Source of the DNA: Cryobacterium tagatosivorans
GTDB lineage: Bacteria > Actinomycetota > Actinomycetes > Actinomycetales > Microbacteriaceae
Assembly: GCF_004402215.1 (NCBI RefSeq)
Contig: NZ_SOEZ01000063.1
Location: 1-64,000, forward strand
Length of the DNA stretch: 64,000 bases
Direction: 5' to 3'
The notes beneath the pieces were generated by a model, which saw only the letters and a program-made list of their open reading frames with translations, was not told where the DNA came from and did not search any database. Both the position numbers and the translations under genes were made by a program. How positions within the stretch are numbered: position 1 is the stretch's first letter; every line of letters begins with the position of its first letter. Below are positions 21,298-28,902 of this stretch, piece after piece.

Positions 21298-21735
21298 ATG
21301 ATTCCCCAGTGGCGCCTTGAAGCAGCCCGTCAGCGCGAGGATGGCTTCGGTCTGATCGAGATCGTCGTCTCGATGTTCCTGCTCGCCTTGCTGGCGGTTG
21401 CCTTCCTCCCCCTCCTCATAACGTCCATGAAGACGACCGTCAAGAACTCCACGATCGCCACGGCGACGCAGCTCGTCAGTCAGCAGATGGAGCAGGCGCG
21501 CGCGGCCGGCGACACCTGCACGGCCCTCACTGCCTACGGCAATCCCAGCCCCGCCCTCGCGGCCGTCACCGACGCCCGCGGCAACAGCTATCAGGCAGCG
21601 CGGGCGGTCGAGGTCTGCCCGACTCTGGCAACGGCATATCCCCGAACGGCACGAGTGACAGTGACCGTATCGGTGGCCGGTTCAGCAGTCCCAGCCCAGA
21701 CGGCAACAACCCTCGTCTACCTGAAGGCGCCCTGA
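21298..21735 (+). CDS. Minor pilin, PilV-like (class III signal)
   Basis: 145 residues. Leader ends D-G, then F-G-L-I-E (G16|F17, Glu5 at 21) with helix IVVSMFLLALLAVAFLPLLI. The following MKTTVKNSTIATATQLVSQQMEQARA is typical of PilV/PilE-like minor pilins. The C-terminal part is beta-rich with two Cys. Minor pilins prime pilus assembly from the membrane. Start choice: ATG 21298 keeps the leader at 16 residues and has AAGGGG 11 bases upstream; an ATG at 21271 would add 9 residues. The stop overlaps the next start as TGATG. Confidence 0.85.
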   Translation: MIPQWRLEAARQREDGFGLIEIVVSMFLLALLAVAFLPLLITSMKTTVKNSTIATATQLVSQQMEQARAAGDTCTALTAYGNPSPALAAVTDARGNSYQAARAVEVCPTLATAYPRTARVTVTVSVAGSAVPAQTATTLVYLKAP

Positions 21736-22319
21736 TGGACCCCCGCGCCGAGGTCTCGGACAGCGGCTCCAGGGAGGCCGGGCTCACGCTCATCGAGCTC
21801 CTCATTTACATGGTCCTGGCTGTCGTCGTGCTCACAATCGTCGGGGCCTTCCTGATCAACTCGCTGAGCAGCCAACGCACGGTGCAGGACGCCACCCAGG
21901 CCAGCAGCGCCGGCCAACTCGTCTCCAAATCGGTCGGCCATGGCGTGCGCAATGCGAGTGCCATCTGGCACAGCCCGGTCGGTACCGTGCCCGAGATACT
22001 CATTGTTCGAACCGCCGGCTCCGCAAACACGGAAAGCTGGCTTTGCCAGGCCTGGTCCTATCAAAACGGCCAGGTCCGCACCCAGACCTCGACCGCGCTC
22101 ATTCCCACCACGACTGCAAGCATCTCAACCTGGACCCTTCTCGGGGATGGCATGGCGCCCGTGTCCGGCTCCCGGGTTTTCGGAGGTACCGGCCGCAACG
22201 TCAATCTCAAACTCGACGTCGATTCCGGCGAGGGCCAGCCCGTTCGAATCGACACATCGCTACACAGCCGGCAGCCCGTGCCGGCGACCGGAGTGGAAGT
22301 GAGCCTGCCATGTTTCTAG
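21735..22319 (+). CDS. Minor pilin, PilW-like (class III signal)
   Basis: 194 residues. Leader of 16 residues ends A-G, then L-T-L-I-E and helix LLIYMVLAVVVLTIVGAFLI (Glu5 at 21). The rest is a Ser/Thr-rich beta domain with two Cys (LCQAW and the C-terminal PCF), as in PilW/GspJ-like minor pilins. The start overlaps the previous stop (TGATG) and the next gene starts 10 bases inside its end, so the three minor-pilin-like genes are translationally coupled and should be made in fixed ratio. Confidence 0.83.
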   Translation: MDPRAEVSDSGSREAGLTLIELLIYMVLAVVVLTIVGAFLINSLSSQRTVQDATQASSAGQLVSKSVGHGVRNASAIWHSPVGTVPEILIVRTAGSANTESWLCQAWSYQNGQVRTQTSTALIPTTTASISTWTLLGDGMAPVSGSRVFGGTGRNVNLKLDVDSGEGQPVRIDTSLHSRQPVPATGVEVSLPCF

Positions 22320-23944
22320 CCCTGGGACTGCGCACTCGACGACAAAACGAACGCGGCAGCGCACTGATGGCGGTGGTTGGTGTGATGGCGGTCACCGTGG
22401 TTATCGGCCTGACGATCACGGCGGCAACCATCAACGGCCTCGGCGTGACCAGTAGCAGCAAAGCCTCCGTGCAGGCCAGGGCGGCGGCCGAGGCAGGCGT
22501 CGACGTCGCCGCGGTGGGGCTCCAGACCACCGGCAGTTGCGCGGCGGTCAGCCACGTCTACACCTCCGCGGCCGGGACGACACCCAAGTACAGCGCCGTC
22601 GTCGAGTATCAGGCGGGCGCCGGCTGGATAGCAGGGTGCCCCACGACAACGACGTCGCAGGTGCGCATTCGGTCGACCGGGTATGCCCAGGCGAACGGAG
22701 TCGCCGGGGCCACATCAGGGAACACCGAGCGGGTCGAGGCCCTCTACGACTACATTCCGGCATACCCGGGAATCCCCCAGATTGCTTTGACCGGCGCCGC
22801 GATTTACGCGGAAACGTTCGCCGCAACTCACAGCCAGTTCGGCATTGTCGACCCGATCATCACTGACAGCGTCCTGGCCGACGTGCAAATCGGGCACGGT
22901 GACATCGACATCGACTGCAAGACCAACGGCGGCATCGCCGGCAGCGTCATCGCGGGCGACGGATCCATCATCCTGAACAACTGCGACGTCTCCGGCTCCG
23001 TTCACGCGTCGAAGAATGTGAAACTCACCGGCGGAACGGTGCAGGGCGACGTGATCGCAAGTGGCACTGTGACGGTGGGCGGAACCGTTAACGGCAGCAT
23101 TTGGGCTGGTGGAGACACCACCGTGTCCAGCAGCACGGTGAAGAAGTCCATCATCCTGGCCGGGACCGCAACAAGCGTCGCAACCGTCACCGCGGGCTCC
23201 ACGGTCATGGGCGACCTCCTGTCGAGCGGTACAGCCACCGTCGCCACTGGCGCCGTGCAAGGTGCCGTGCGCACCGGCGTGGGGAGCCTGACTCCGCCGC
23301 CGCCGCCCAAGATCCCCAGCTGGGTGGACGTGCCGTACCCCTACGCCTCTCCCGCCTCGGCGGCGTGGTTCCTCACCTCCAAATGGAAAGCAGAGGGATA
23401 CGTCGAGATTCCCTGGGCGGGCGCGCCCGCCAGCTGCTCGATCAAGAACCTCGAAGCCGCGTGGTTGGATGCCATTGTCGTTCCCACGGTGGTCAACGCG
23501 CTGAACTGCCCGAACGGCATCAGCACGGACAGCAGCATCAAACCCATCGCCCTACACGCCAATGTCGCCATCATCGCCAAGAGCTTCACGATCAACAAGC
23601 TCGAGGCAACCGGGGTGGGAGGCAGCCGCAAGCTGTGGCTCATCGTGCCGGATAACACCGCCGACCACGCGCCCACCTGCGTGGCACCTGGCGACATCTA
23701 CCTCAACAACGAGACGAACACCGACGTGACCCTGTCCGTGATGGTCTACACGCCCTGCAGTATCCTGATCGACCGCAACAACTGGCGCGGCCAGCTGTAC
23801 GGCGCGACGGTGCAGTTCAACCAGCAGGCCCAGATGAACTTCGCCCCGGTCGGGATCCCGGGCGAGAACCTCGGCGGGGACCCGCCGATCCCGCCGATCC
23901 CGGCCCACCTCGGAAGCCGGACCAGCTTCCGTGACCTGAGGTAG
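22310..23944 (+). CDS. PilX-like minor pilin fused to a bactofilin-like beta-solenoid and a large C-terminal domain
   Basis: 544 residues, far longer than ordinary PilX proteins (about 150-200). Leader of 16 residues ends R-G, then SALMAVVGVMAVTVVIGLT, which lacks Glu5 as in PilX/GspK. After a helical spine (to about 70) and a beta region come about 150 residues (roughly 175-325) of short repeats of the type G-x-V-x-x-x-G-x-V, for example GSVHASKNVKLTGGTVQGDV and GTVTVGGTVNGSIWAGGD, like polymer-forming bactofilin or beta-helix sheets. A PPPPPK linker (about 328-333) leads to a C-terminal domain of about 210 residues with several Cys. It could cap the pilus tip or bind a surface. Start ATG 22310 overlaps the PilW-like gene by 10 bases. 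Confidence 0.75.
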   Translation: MFLALGLRTRRQNERGSALMAVVGVMAVTVVIGLTITAATINGLGVTSSSKASVQARAAAEAGVDVAAVGLQTTGSCAAVSHVYTSAAGTTPKYSAVVEYQAGAGWIAGCPTTTTSQVRIRSTGYAQANGVAGATSGNTERVEALYDYIPAYPGIPQIALTGAAIYAETFAATHSQFGIVDPIITDSVLADVQIGHGDIDIDCKTNGGIAGSVIAGDGSIILNNCDVSGSVHASKNVKLTGGTVQGDVIASGTVTVGGTVNGSIWAGGDTTVSSSTVKKSIILAGTATSVATVTAGSTVMGDLLSSGTATVATGAVQGAVRTGVGSLTPPPPPKIPSWVDVPYPYASPASAAWFLTSKWKAEGYVEIPWAGAPASCSIKNLEAAWLDAIVVPTVVNALNCPNGISTDSSIKPIALHANVAIIAKSFTINKLEATGVGGSRKLWLIVPDNTADHAPTCVAPGDIYLNNETNTDVTLSVMVYTPCSILIDRNNWRGQLYGATVQFNQQAQMNFAPVGIPGENLGGDPPIPPIPAHLGSRTSFRDLR

Positions 23945-23947
23945 TCG

Positions 23948-24808
23948 ATGGTTGGCGCGCTGGTCGGACTGTCCGGGGTCTTCGGGTCGCTCATCGGATC
24001 TTTTCTGAACGTGGTGATCTTCCGCCTGCCGGCAGGGCGCTCGATTGTCGCGCCGCCGAGCGCGTGCGGGAGCTGCGGCGCGCGGATTCGGCCGTGGGAC
24101 AACGTTCCGGTGTTTTCGTGGCTGGTGTTGCGCGGAAGGTGCCGCGATTGCGCGGCGGGGATCTCGGTGCGGTATCCGCTGGTAGAGCTCGGGACTGCTG
24201 TGTTCTTCGGGGTTGTTGCGTGGTGGGGGCTGTCGGGAGGATTGGTCTCGACAGGCTCGACCGCCGGAGGTGTGGTCTCGACAAGCTCGACCACCGGGCT
24301 GGGCTCGACTGCCGTCATCCTCGTGGCATTTTTGTATTTGGCGGCGGTGAGCGTGGCACTGACAATGATCGACCTGGACACGCACACGCTGCCGAACCGG
24401 ATCGTGCTTCCGGCGTATCCGGTGGCGGCGGTGTTGCTGACCGGCGGCGCTCTCTTGGCGGGCACGCCCGAGCGGCTGCTCCCCGCGCTGGCGGGCGGCG
24501 CGGCACTGTTCGGCCTCTACCTGCTGCTGGCGCTCATCTACCCCGGCGGCATGGGCCTCGGCGACGTGAAACTGGCCGGTCTGCTCGGCCTGTACCTCGG
24601 CTGGCTCGGCTGGGCTCCGCTCGCCGTCGGCGCGTTCAGCGCGTTCCTGCTCGGCGGAGTCTTTAGTCTTGTGCTTGTCATCACCCGCAGGGCAAACCGG
24701 AAGAGCGGTATTCCGTTCGGTCCGTGGATGCTGGCCGGAGCGTGGCTGGGCATTTTCGGCGGCGAAACGATCGCCACTTGGTACCTGTCACTCTTTGGTT
24801 TGGCATGA
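23948..24808 (+). CDS. pilD: Prepilin leader peptidase/N-methyltransferase PilD
   Basis: 286 residues. N-terminal GSFLNVVIFRLPAGRS, then the methyltransferase-associated Cys pairs (CGSCGARIRPWDN and CRDCAAGISVRYPLVE), then the aspartyl peptidase: D in TMIDLDTHTLPNRI and the G-x-G-D motif in GGMGLGDVKLAGLLG. About seven membrane helices. It should cleave and methylate the pilins encoded at 20792-23944. ATG 3 bp after the previous stop. Residues about 98-122 (GGLVSTGSTAGGVVSTSSTT) are encoded by family B intergenic-type repeats, an insertion at the loop before the second half of the protein. C-terminus ends LFGLA. Confidence 0.92.
   Translation: MVGALVGLSGVFGSLIGSFLNVVIFRLPAGRSIVAPPSACGSCGARIRPWDNVPVFSWLVLRGRCRDCAAGISVRYPLVELGTAVFFGVVAWWGLSGGLVSTGSTAGGVVSTSSTTGLGSTAVILVAFLYLAAVSVALTMIDLDTHTLPNRIVLPAYPVAAVLLTGGALLAGTPERLLPALAGGAALFGLYLLLALIYPGGMGLGDVKLAGLLGLYLGWLGWAPLAVGAFSAFLLGGVFSLVLVITRRANRKSGIPFGPWMLAGAWLGIFGGETIATWYLSLFGLA
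24244..24314. repeat. Family B repeats inside the prepilin peptidase gene
   Basis: GGTCTCGACAGGCTCGACCG... (24244-24267) and GGTCTCGACAAGCTCGACCA... (24274-24297) are two near-identical 24-bp units, followed by a partial third (24301-24314). The same core is found between genes at 29561, 30737, 46211 and 50709. Here it is in frame and reads Val-Ser-Thr-(Gly/Ser)-Ser-Thr. Confidence 0.85.
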
Positions 24809-24833
24809 CGACACGACTAGCGGGGGAGAAGCC

Positions 24834-25883
24834 ATGACGACCAGCGTCGTAGGGATCGACATCGGCAGCGCCGCGGTGCGCGCCGTAGAGGTGAGTGACG
24901 CCGGGAAGGCGAAGCCGACCCTCGTGCGCTTCCATGAGGTGGCCCTGCCCGACGGCGCCGTCAACCGCGGAGAGGTGGTCGAGCCGAACACGGTCGCGGC
25001 CGCCATCAAGCAGTTGTGGTCCGCCGGCGGCTTCAAGAGCAAGAACGTCGTGCTCGGCATGGGGAACCACCGGGTGCTCGCCCGGGACCTCGCGGTGCCC
25101 AAGGCCTCGATGAAGCACATCCGTGAAGCGCTGCCGTTCCAGGTGCAGGACATGCTGCCCGTGCCGGTCGCCGACGCGCTGCTCGATTTCTACCCGATCT
25201 CCGAGAGCGAGGGAGAAACCGGCCCGCAGATCAACGGGCTGCTCATCGCAGCGGTGAAGGACGCGGTACTCAGCAATGTGCTCGCCGCCGAACTCGCCGG
25301 CCTGACGCCCGTCGAGGTCGACCTCATCCCGTTCGCGCTCAGCCGCGCGATCCACCGCGGCGAGAACACCGACGGAGCCGTCGTGCAGATCGATGTCGGT
25401 GCCGGCACCACCAGCGTCGTGATCACGATCGCCGGTGTTCCGCAGTTCGTGCGCCTGATTCCGACCGGCGGCGACGACCTCACGCAGGCGCTCACGGTTC
25501 GTCTGGCCATCCCCGTCGAGGAGGCCGAGGCCATGAAGAAGGCCCTGGGGCTTTCCCCGGCGGGCGCGCTTCCCGAACACCACGCGGCCGTCACGATCAT
25601 CCGCGAGGTCACGACCGAGCTGCTGAACAGCCTGCGGAACACCGTGAACTACTTCACCAACACACGAGACCACCTCACGGTGACCCGGATCGTCCTCACC
25701 GGCGGCGGGGCACAACTGGATGGGTTCGCCGAAGCGCTCGGGGAGATGACCAGGCTGCCGGTCGTGGCTCCGGAATCGATCGGGTCCGTGACCCTCGGGC
25801 GCGGTGTGGACGCAGCTGCCTTGACGCAGACCAGGGGTGCATTCCTGGTAGCGCTGGGCCTGGCCCTGGGGAGCAAAGCATGA
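24834..25883 (+). CDS. pilM: Type IV pilus assembly protein PilM
   Basis: 349 residues of the actin/FtsA-like ATPase fold: phosphate-1 loop VVGIDIGSAAVRAVEV at the start, VVQIDVGAGTTSVVI in the second half (about 183-197) and RIVLTGGGAQLDGFAEAL near the C-terminus. Central PilM blocks EALPFQVQDMLPVPVADALLD and AGLTPVEVDLIPFAL are clear. PilM is cytoplasmic and binds the short N-terminus of PilN to link the motor to PilNO. ATG 24834 follows GGGGGAGAAG. pilN overlaps its end by 4 bases (ATGA). Confidence 0.94.
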   Translation: MTTSVVGIDIGSAAVRAVEVSDAGKAKPTLVRFHEVALPDGAVNRGEVVEPNTVAAAIKQLWSAGGFKSKNVVLGMGNHRVLARDLAVPKASMKHIREALPFQVQDMLPVPVADALLDFYPISESEGETGPQINGLLIAAVKDAVLSNVLAAELAGLTPVEVDLIPFALSRAIHRGENTDGAVVQIDVGAGTTSVVITIAGVPQFVRLIPTGGDDLTQALTVRLAIPVEEAEAMKKALGLSPAGALPEHHAAVTIIREVTTELLNSLRNTVNYFTNTRDHLTVTRIVLTGGGAQLDGFAEALGEMTRLPVVAPESIGSVTLGRGVDAAALTQTRGAFLVALGLALGSKA

Positions 25884-26545
25884 GCCGCACATCCGCTACC
25901 GACGAACTGATCATCGGCGGTGAGCCGAGGGTCGACCTGCTGCCTCCGATCGTGAAGGCCAGGCAGCGCGGCAAGGTGCTCCGCAGGAACCTCGGCTTTG
26001 CCGTCGTCGCGGTGGTCGTGCTCGTGGCCGCCGGCGCGGGCGTGGCGTTCTGGCAGGCCGCCGTGAGCCAGGCGCAGCTCGCCACCGTGCAGCAGCGCAC
26101 GACCGAATTGCTGGCAGAACAGGCCAAGTTCGTGGAGGTGCGCCAGGTGCAGGATGATGTGGACCTGTCGATGGCCGCACGCCAGGTGGGTGCCTCCACC
26201 GAGGTCGACTGGAAGGCCTACCTCGAGAAGATTCGTCGTGCCCTGCCGTCCGACGTGACGATCGACACGGTCGACATCAACGCTGCGTCACCGCTCGTGC
26301 TCTTCGAGCAGCCGACCGTTCCGCTCCAAGCGGCGCGGATCGCCACCATCATGATCACGTTGACGAGCCCGGGCCTGCCGACTGTGCCCGACTGGCTCGA
26401 GGAGATGAAGGCCCTGCCGGGCTATGCCGATGGTTCACCGACCTCGATCAAGCGCTCCGACACGGGCGCGTACGAGGTCGACCTCACCCTGCACATCAAT
26501 GAAGGCGCGTACTCCAACCGCTTCGCCGACACCGAGGAGAAGTAG
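25880..26545 (+). CDS. pilN: Type IV pilus assembly protein PilN
   Basis: 221 residues. The cytoplasmic N-terminus has the PilM-binding type sequence GEPRVDLLPPIVKARQR (compare the I-N-L-L-P consensus). One membrane helix at about 37-58, then a periplasm-like coiled coil (LATVQQRTTELLAEQ) and a ferredoxin-like domain with VTIDTVDI. PilN pairs with PilO to form the alignment complex, here outside a single membrane. ATG overlaps pilM. Confidence 0.88.
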   Translation: MSRTSATDELIIGGEPRVDLLPPIVKARQRGKVLRRNLGFAVVAVVVLVAAGAGVAFWQAAVSQAQLATVQQRTTELLAEQAKFVEVRQVQDDVDLSMAARQVGASTEVDWKAYLEKIRRALPSDVTIDTVDINAASPLVLFEQPTVPLQAARIATIMITLTSPGLPTVPDWLEEMKALPGYADGSPTSIKRSDTGAYEVDLTLHINEGAYSNRFADTEEK

Positions 26546-26547
26546 CC

Positions 26548-27291
26548 GTGAACATGAACCGGATGTGGGTGCTCGGGGCGGTCCTCCTGATCGGCATCGT
26601 CGCCGTGCTGGGCTGGATGCTCGGCATCTCGCCGAAACTCAGCGACGCGAAGGAAGCCAAGGCCCAGCAGGCCACCGTGGAGACACAAAACACGGAGTTC
26701 GAGGCGCAGCTCGTGAAGCTCAAGAAGCAGTTCGAGAGCATCGACGACCTGCGGGACGAGCTGGCCGGCCTCCGGGAATCCGTGCCGAGCGACCCGGACA
26801 TGGCTGCCTTCGTCGGGCAGCTCGACACCATGGCCGGGAAACACCGGGTGACGCTGACTCAGATCACGGTCAGCGACGCCCAGCCGTACGTGCCCGTCAT
26901 CGCCGCACCCGCCGCGGAGCCGGCACCGGCAGAGGGCGCCGCCACCGGTGACGCCGCCGCCGCAGCCCCCGTCGACGCTGCTGCGGCAGCTGCTGCCGCA
27001 GCGGAGGCCGCAGCGGCAGCCGCGGTTCCTGCCCCGGTCGTGAATCCGCTGGTGACGGCTCAGAACTTCGTCGCCGTTCCGATCTCGGTGGAGGTCAACG
27101 GCCGCTACGACGACGTGCTCGCCTTCGTCGCTGGCCTGCAGAAGGGCAAGCGCCTGGTCATGGTCACCACGTTCAAGACGTCGGAGGAGGAAGACTCCGG
27201 CAACGTGACCGGCACGATCACCGCTTTCGTCTACGTGCTGATCGACCCCAACGCGGCCACCCCGGCCGCCGAGGCGACCGCGGCGGGTTAG
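26548..27291 (+). CDS. pilO: Type IV pilus assembly protein PilO
   Basis: 247 residues. Membrane helix at about 7-24 (WVLGAVLLIGIVAVLGWML), coiled coil 30-75 (KEAKAQQATVETQNTEFEAQ), a PilO-like ferredoxin fold split by a long Ala-rich linker (about 112-158, mostly Ala with Pro, Glu and Asp), and a C-terminal part with SVEVNGRYDDVLAFVAGLQ, the usual PilO L-x-G-x-Y/F-x-x-x-L region. GTG start 2 bp after the pilN stop. It closes the pilus operon; a hairpin follows. The Ala-rich insertion is not typical of proteobacterial PilO. Confidence 0.88.
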   Translation: MNMNRMWVLGAVLLIGIVAVLGWMLGISPKLSDAKEAKAQQATVETQNTEFEAQLVKLKKQFESIDDLRDELAGLRESVPSDPDMAAFVGQLDTMAGKHRVTLTQITVSDAQPYVPVIAAPAAEPAPAEGAATGDAAAAAPVDAAAAAAAAAEAAAAAAVPAPVVNPLVTAQNFVAVPISVEVNGRYDDVLAFVAGLQKGKRLVMVTTFKTSEEEDSGNVTGTITAFVYVLIDPNAATPAAEATAAG

Positions 27292-27300
27292 GCGCGCCGC

Positions 27301-27330
27301 GCGCCTGCCGTCCGCTGATCCGGCAGGCGC
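27301..27330 (+). terminator. Hairpin terminator of the pilus operon
   Basis: GCGCCTGCCG and CGGCAGGCGC form a perfect 10-bp stem with a 10-base loop, 9 bp after the pilO stop, followed by CTTGCT. It likely ends the pilus transcript. Confidence 0.75.
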
Positions 27331-27381
27331 CTTGCTAAAGTTGCTGCAGATAGCTATGGCCCCGGCCACGAGGAGTGCAGC

Positions 27382-28380
27382 ATGAGCGACACCACGCCCA
27401 CCGATGGCAACCGCAACGACGGCAAGCGCAACGACGAGAACTGGACCGACAACCCGGAGAACACCGGTGAGGTTCGCGAGCCCGTCGAGCAGCCGGAGCA
27501 CGTCGAGCAGCCCGAGCCGGTCGAGCACGCCGGGACCGACGAGCACCACGCCGCGGCCGGCACCGACCCGAATGGCTTCACCGGGACCGGCTCGCACGCG
27601 GCCGTCTCCGAGCCGACGCCGGCTGAGACGCCGGCTGAGGCTCCGGCCCAGGCGCCGGAGCCGACCCCGGCCGACGCGATGACGCACGAGAGCTACCGTC
27701 CGGCCGCCACGGTAGCCGCGGCAGCTCCCGCCGCCGCCGCCCCGGCAGCGACCCCCGACTACGCGCCCCGCGAGCAGGCCACGGACTACGTCCCGACGCA
27801 GACCGCCACCCCGCAGCCGATCTACGTCCAGGCGCCGACGCCCCCGCGTTACCGCGGCAACCGCGCCACCGGAATCCTCGTCGCGCTGCTCGCAACCGTG
27901 GCCTACGCAGTCCTCTATGCGCTGGTGGCCATCATCATCGTCGGCGTGAACGTCGACAGCGCAGCCGAGGCGACCGCCCGCTTCACCGAGTTCGTCGTGC
28001 GCCCGGTGTTCTACATCCCGGTCATCTTCTTCTTCATCGCCCTCGCCGTGCTGGTCGCCCTGGTCAACCGCGGCGGCTGGTGGGCCTACGTGCTCTTCGG
28101 CTTCGCGGTCGCGGCCGTCGTTTACTTCTCCTACATCGGTGGAGCCCTCCTCACCGTGCAGGCGTGGAACTACGCCCCGGAGGAGGCCGTGCGGTTCGTC
28201 AACACGCTCTGGCTGAACCCGCTCGCCATCGCAGCAGCTGTCATCGCCCGCGAGGTGCCGATCTGGGCCGGGGCCTGGATCGCCCGCAGCGGACGGTCGG
28301 TCACCGCCCGCAACGCCGAGGCCCGCGCCGAGTACGAGCGCCAGCTCGCCGAGGGTCCGCAGGTCACTCGTTCGGCCTAA
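27382..28380 (+). CDS. Membrane protein with long disordered Pro/Glu/Ala-rich N-terminus
   Basis: 332 residues. Residues 1-150 are low complexity, rich in Asn/Asp then Glu-Pro-Val-Glu (EPVEQPEHVEQPEPVEH) and Ala/Pro. Then a Tyr/Arg patch (TPPRYRGNRATG) and four membrane helices in the C-terminal half: about 163-188, 208-235, 237-262 and 278-298. This layout is seen in many actinobacterial membrane proteins of unknown function (DUF6264-like in Microbacteriaceae). ATG 27382 with GAGG 13 bases upstream; no clear partner apart from the small membrane gene 9 bp downstream. Confidence 0.7.
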   Translation: MSDTTPTDGNRNDGKRNDENWTDNPENTGEVREPVEQPEHVEQPEPVEHAGTDEHHAAAGTDPNGFTGTGSHAAVSEPTPAETPAEAPAQAPEPTPADAMTHESYRPAATVAAAAPAAAAPAATPDYAPREQATDYVPTQTATPQPIYVQAPTPPRYRGNRATGILVALLATVAYAVLYALVAIIIVGVNVDSAAEATARFTEFVVRPVFYIPVIFFFIALAVLVALVNRGGWWAYVLFGFAVAAVVYFSYIGGALLTVQAWNYAPEEAVRFVNTLWLNPLAIAAAVIAREVPIWAGAWIARSGRSVTARNAEARAEYERQLAEGPQVTRSA

Positions 28381-28389
28381 ACTCGGGTC

Positions 28390-28878
28390 GTGCGCGACTA
28401 TCAGAAATATGCGACGATACTCGCCGTCTTCACGGCGGCGCTCTACCTCGCCCTGATCGTCGCTGCCTTCGGCCTGGTCAGCCTCGCCACAGACACGGAT
28501 GTCGTCACCCAGCCGGATGCCGGGCCCCTCGTCGGGCCCGGCATGGCCGGCGCGGCCGTGTTGCTCGTCTTCGTCCTGCTGCTCGTTCTCGGCGTGAACA
28601 CCCCGCCGGAACGCCAGCGGATCGCGGTTGGATTCGCCGTCGGCACCGGCCTGGGCGCCGTCGCCGCCTTCGTTGTCGCCGGCGCCGTGCTCTACGCGGT
28701 GGGGGAGGGGGAGTCGATCAGCGCGCTCACCTTCGCGTCATCGATGCTGCTGGGCCCCTACGCCGCGGCGACCGGCATCCTCGCCTTCATCGTCGTGCTT
28801 GTCTACTCGTGGATCCTCGCCGCCCGCGTGGGCGAACACGGTCGCCCGCTCTGGCCGTGGGAACGCCGCGGCGAATAG
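28390..28878 (+). CDS. Small four-helix membrane protein (DUF6121-like)
   Basis: 162 residues. Four predicted membrane helices (about 10-30, 53-72, 82-106 and 120-145) separated by short loops, ending in WPWERRGE. The YQKYATILAVFTAALYLA opening and WILAARVGEHGRPLWPW ending resemble Microbacteriaceae DUF6121 proteins of unknown function. GTG start 9 bp after the previous stop, so probably one operon with it. Confidence 0.65.
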   Translation: MRDYQKYATILAVFTAALYLALIVAAFGLVSLATDTDVVTQPDAGPLVGPGMAGAAVLLVFVLLLVLGVNTPPERQRIAVGFAVGTGLGAVAAFVVAGAVLYAVGEGESISALTFASSMLLGPYAAATGILAFIVVLVYSWILAARVGEHGRPLWPWERRGE

Positions 28879-28902
28879 CCGCAGGGAGTATCCTCAGTAT
28901 CC

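Noticed and set aside
24244-24314. CRISPR-like array from the 24-bp repeats in pilD
   Set aside because: Only two full copies with a 6-bp spacer, translated in frame, and similar units are scattered elsewhere; no cas genes.
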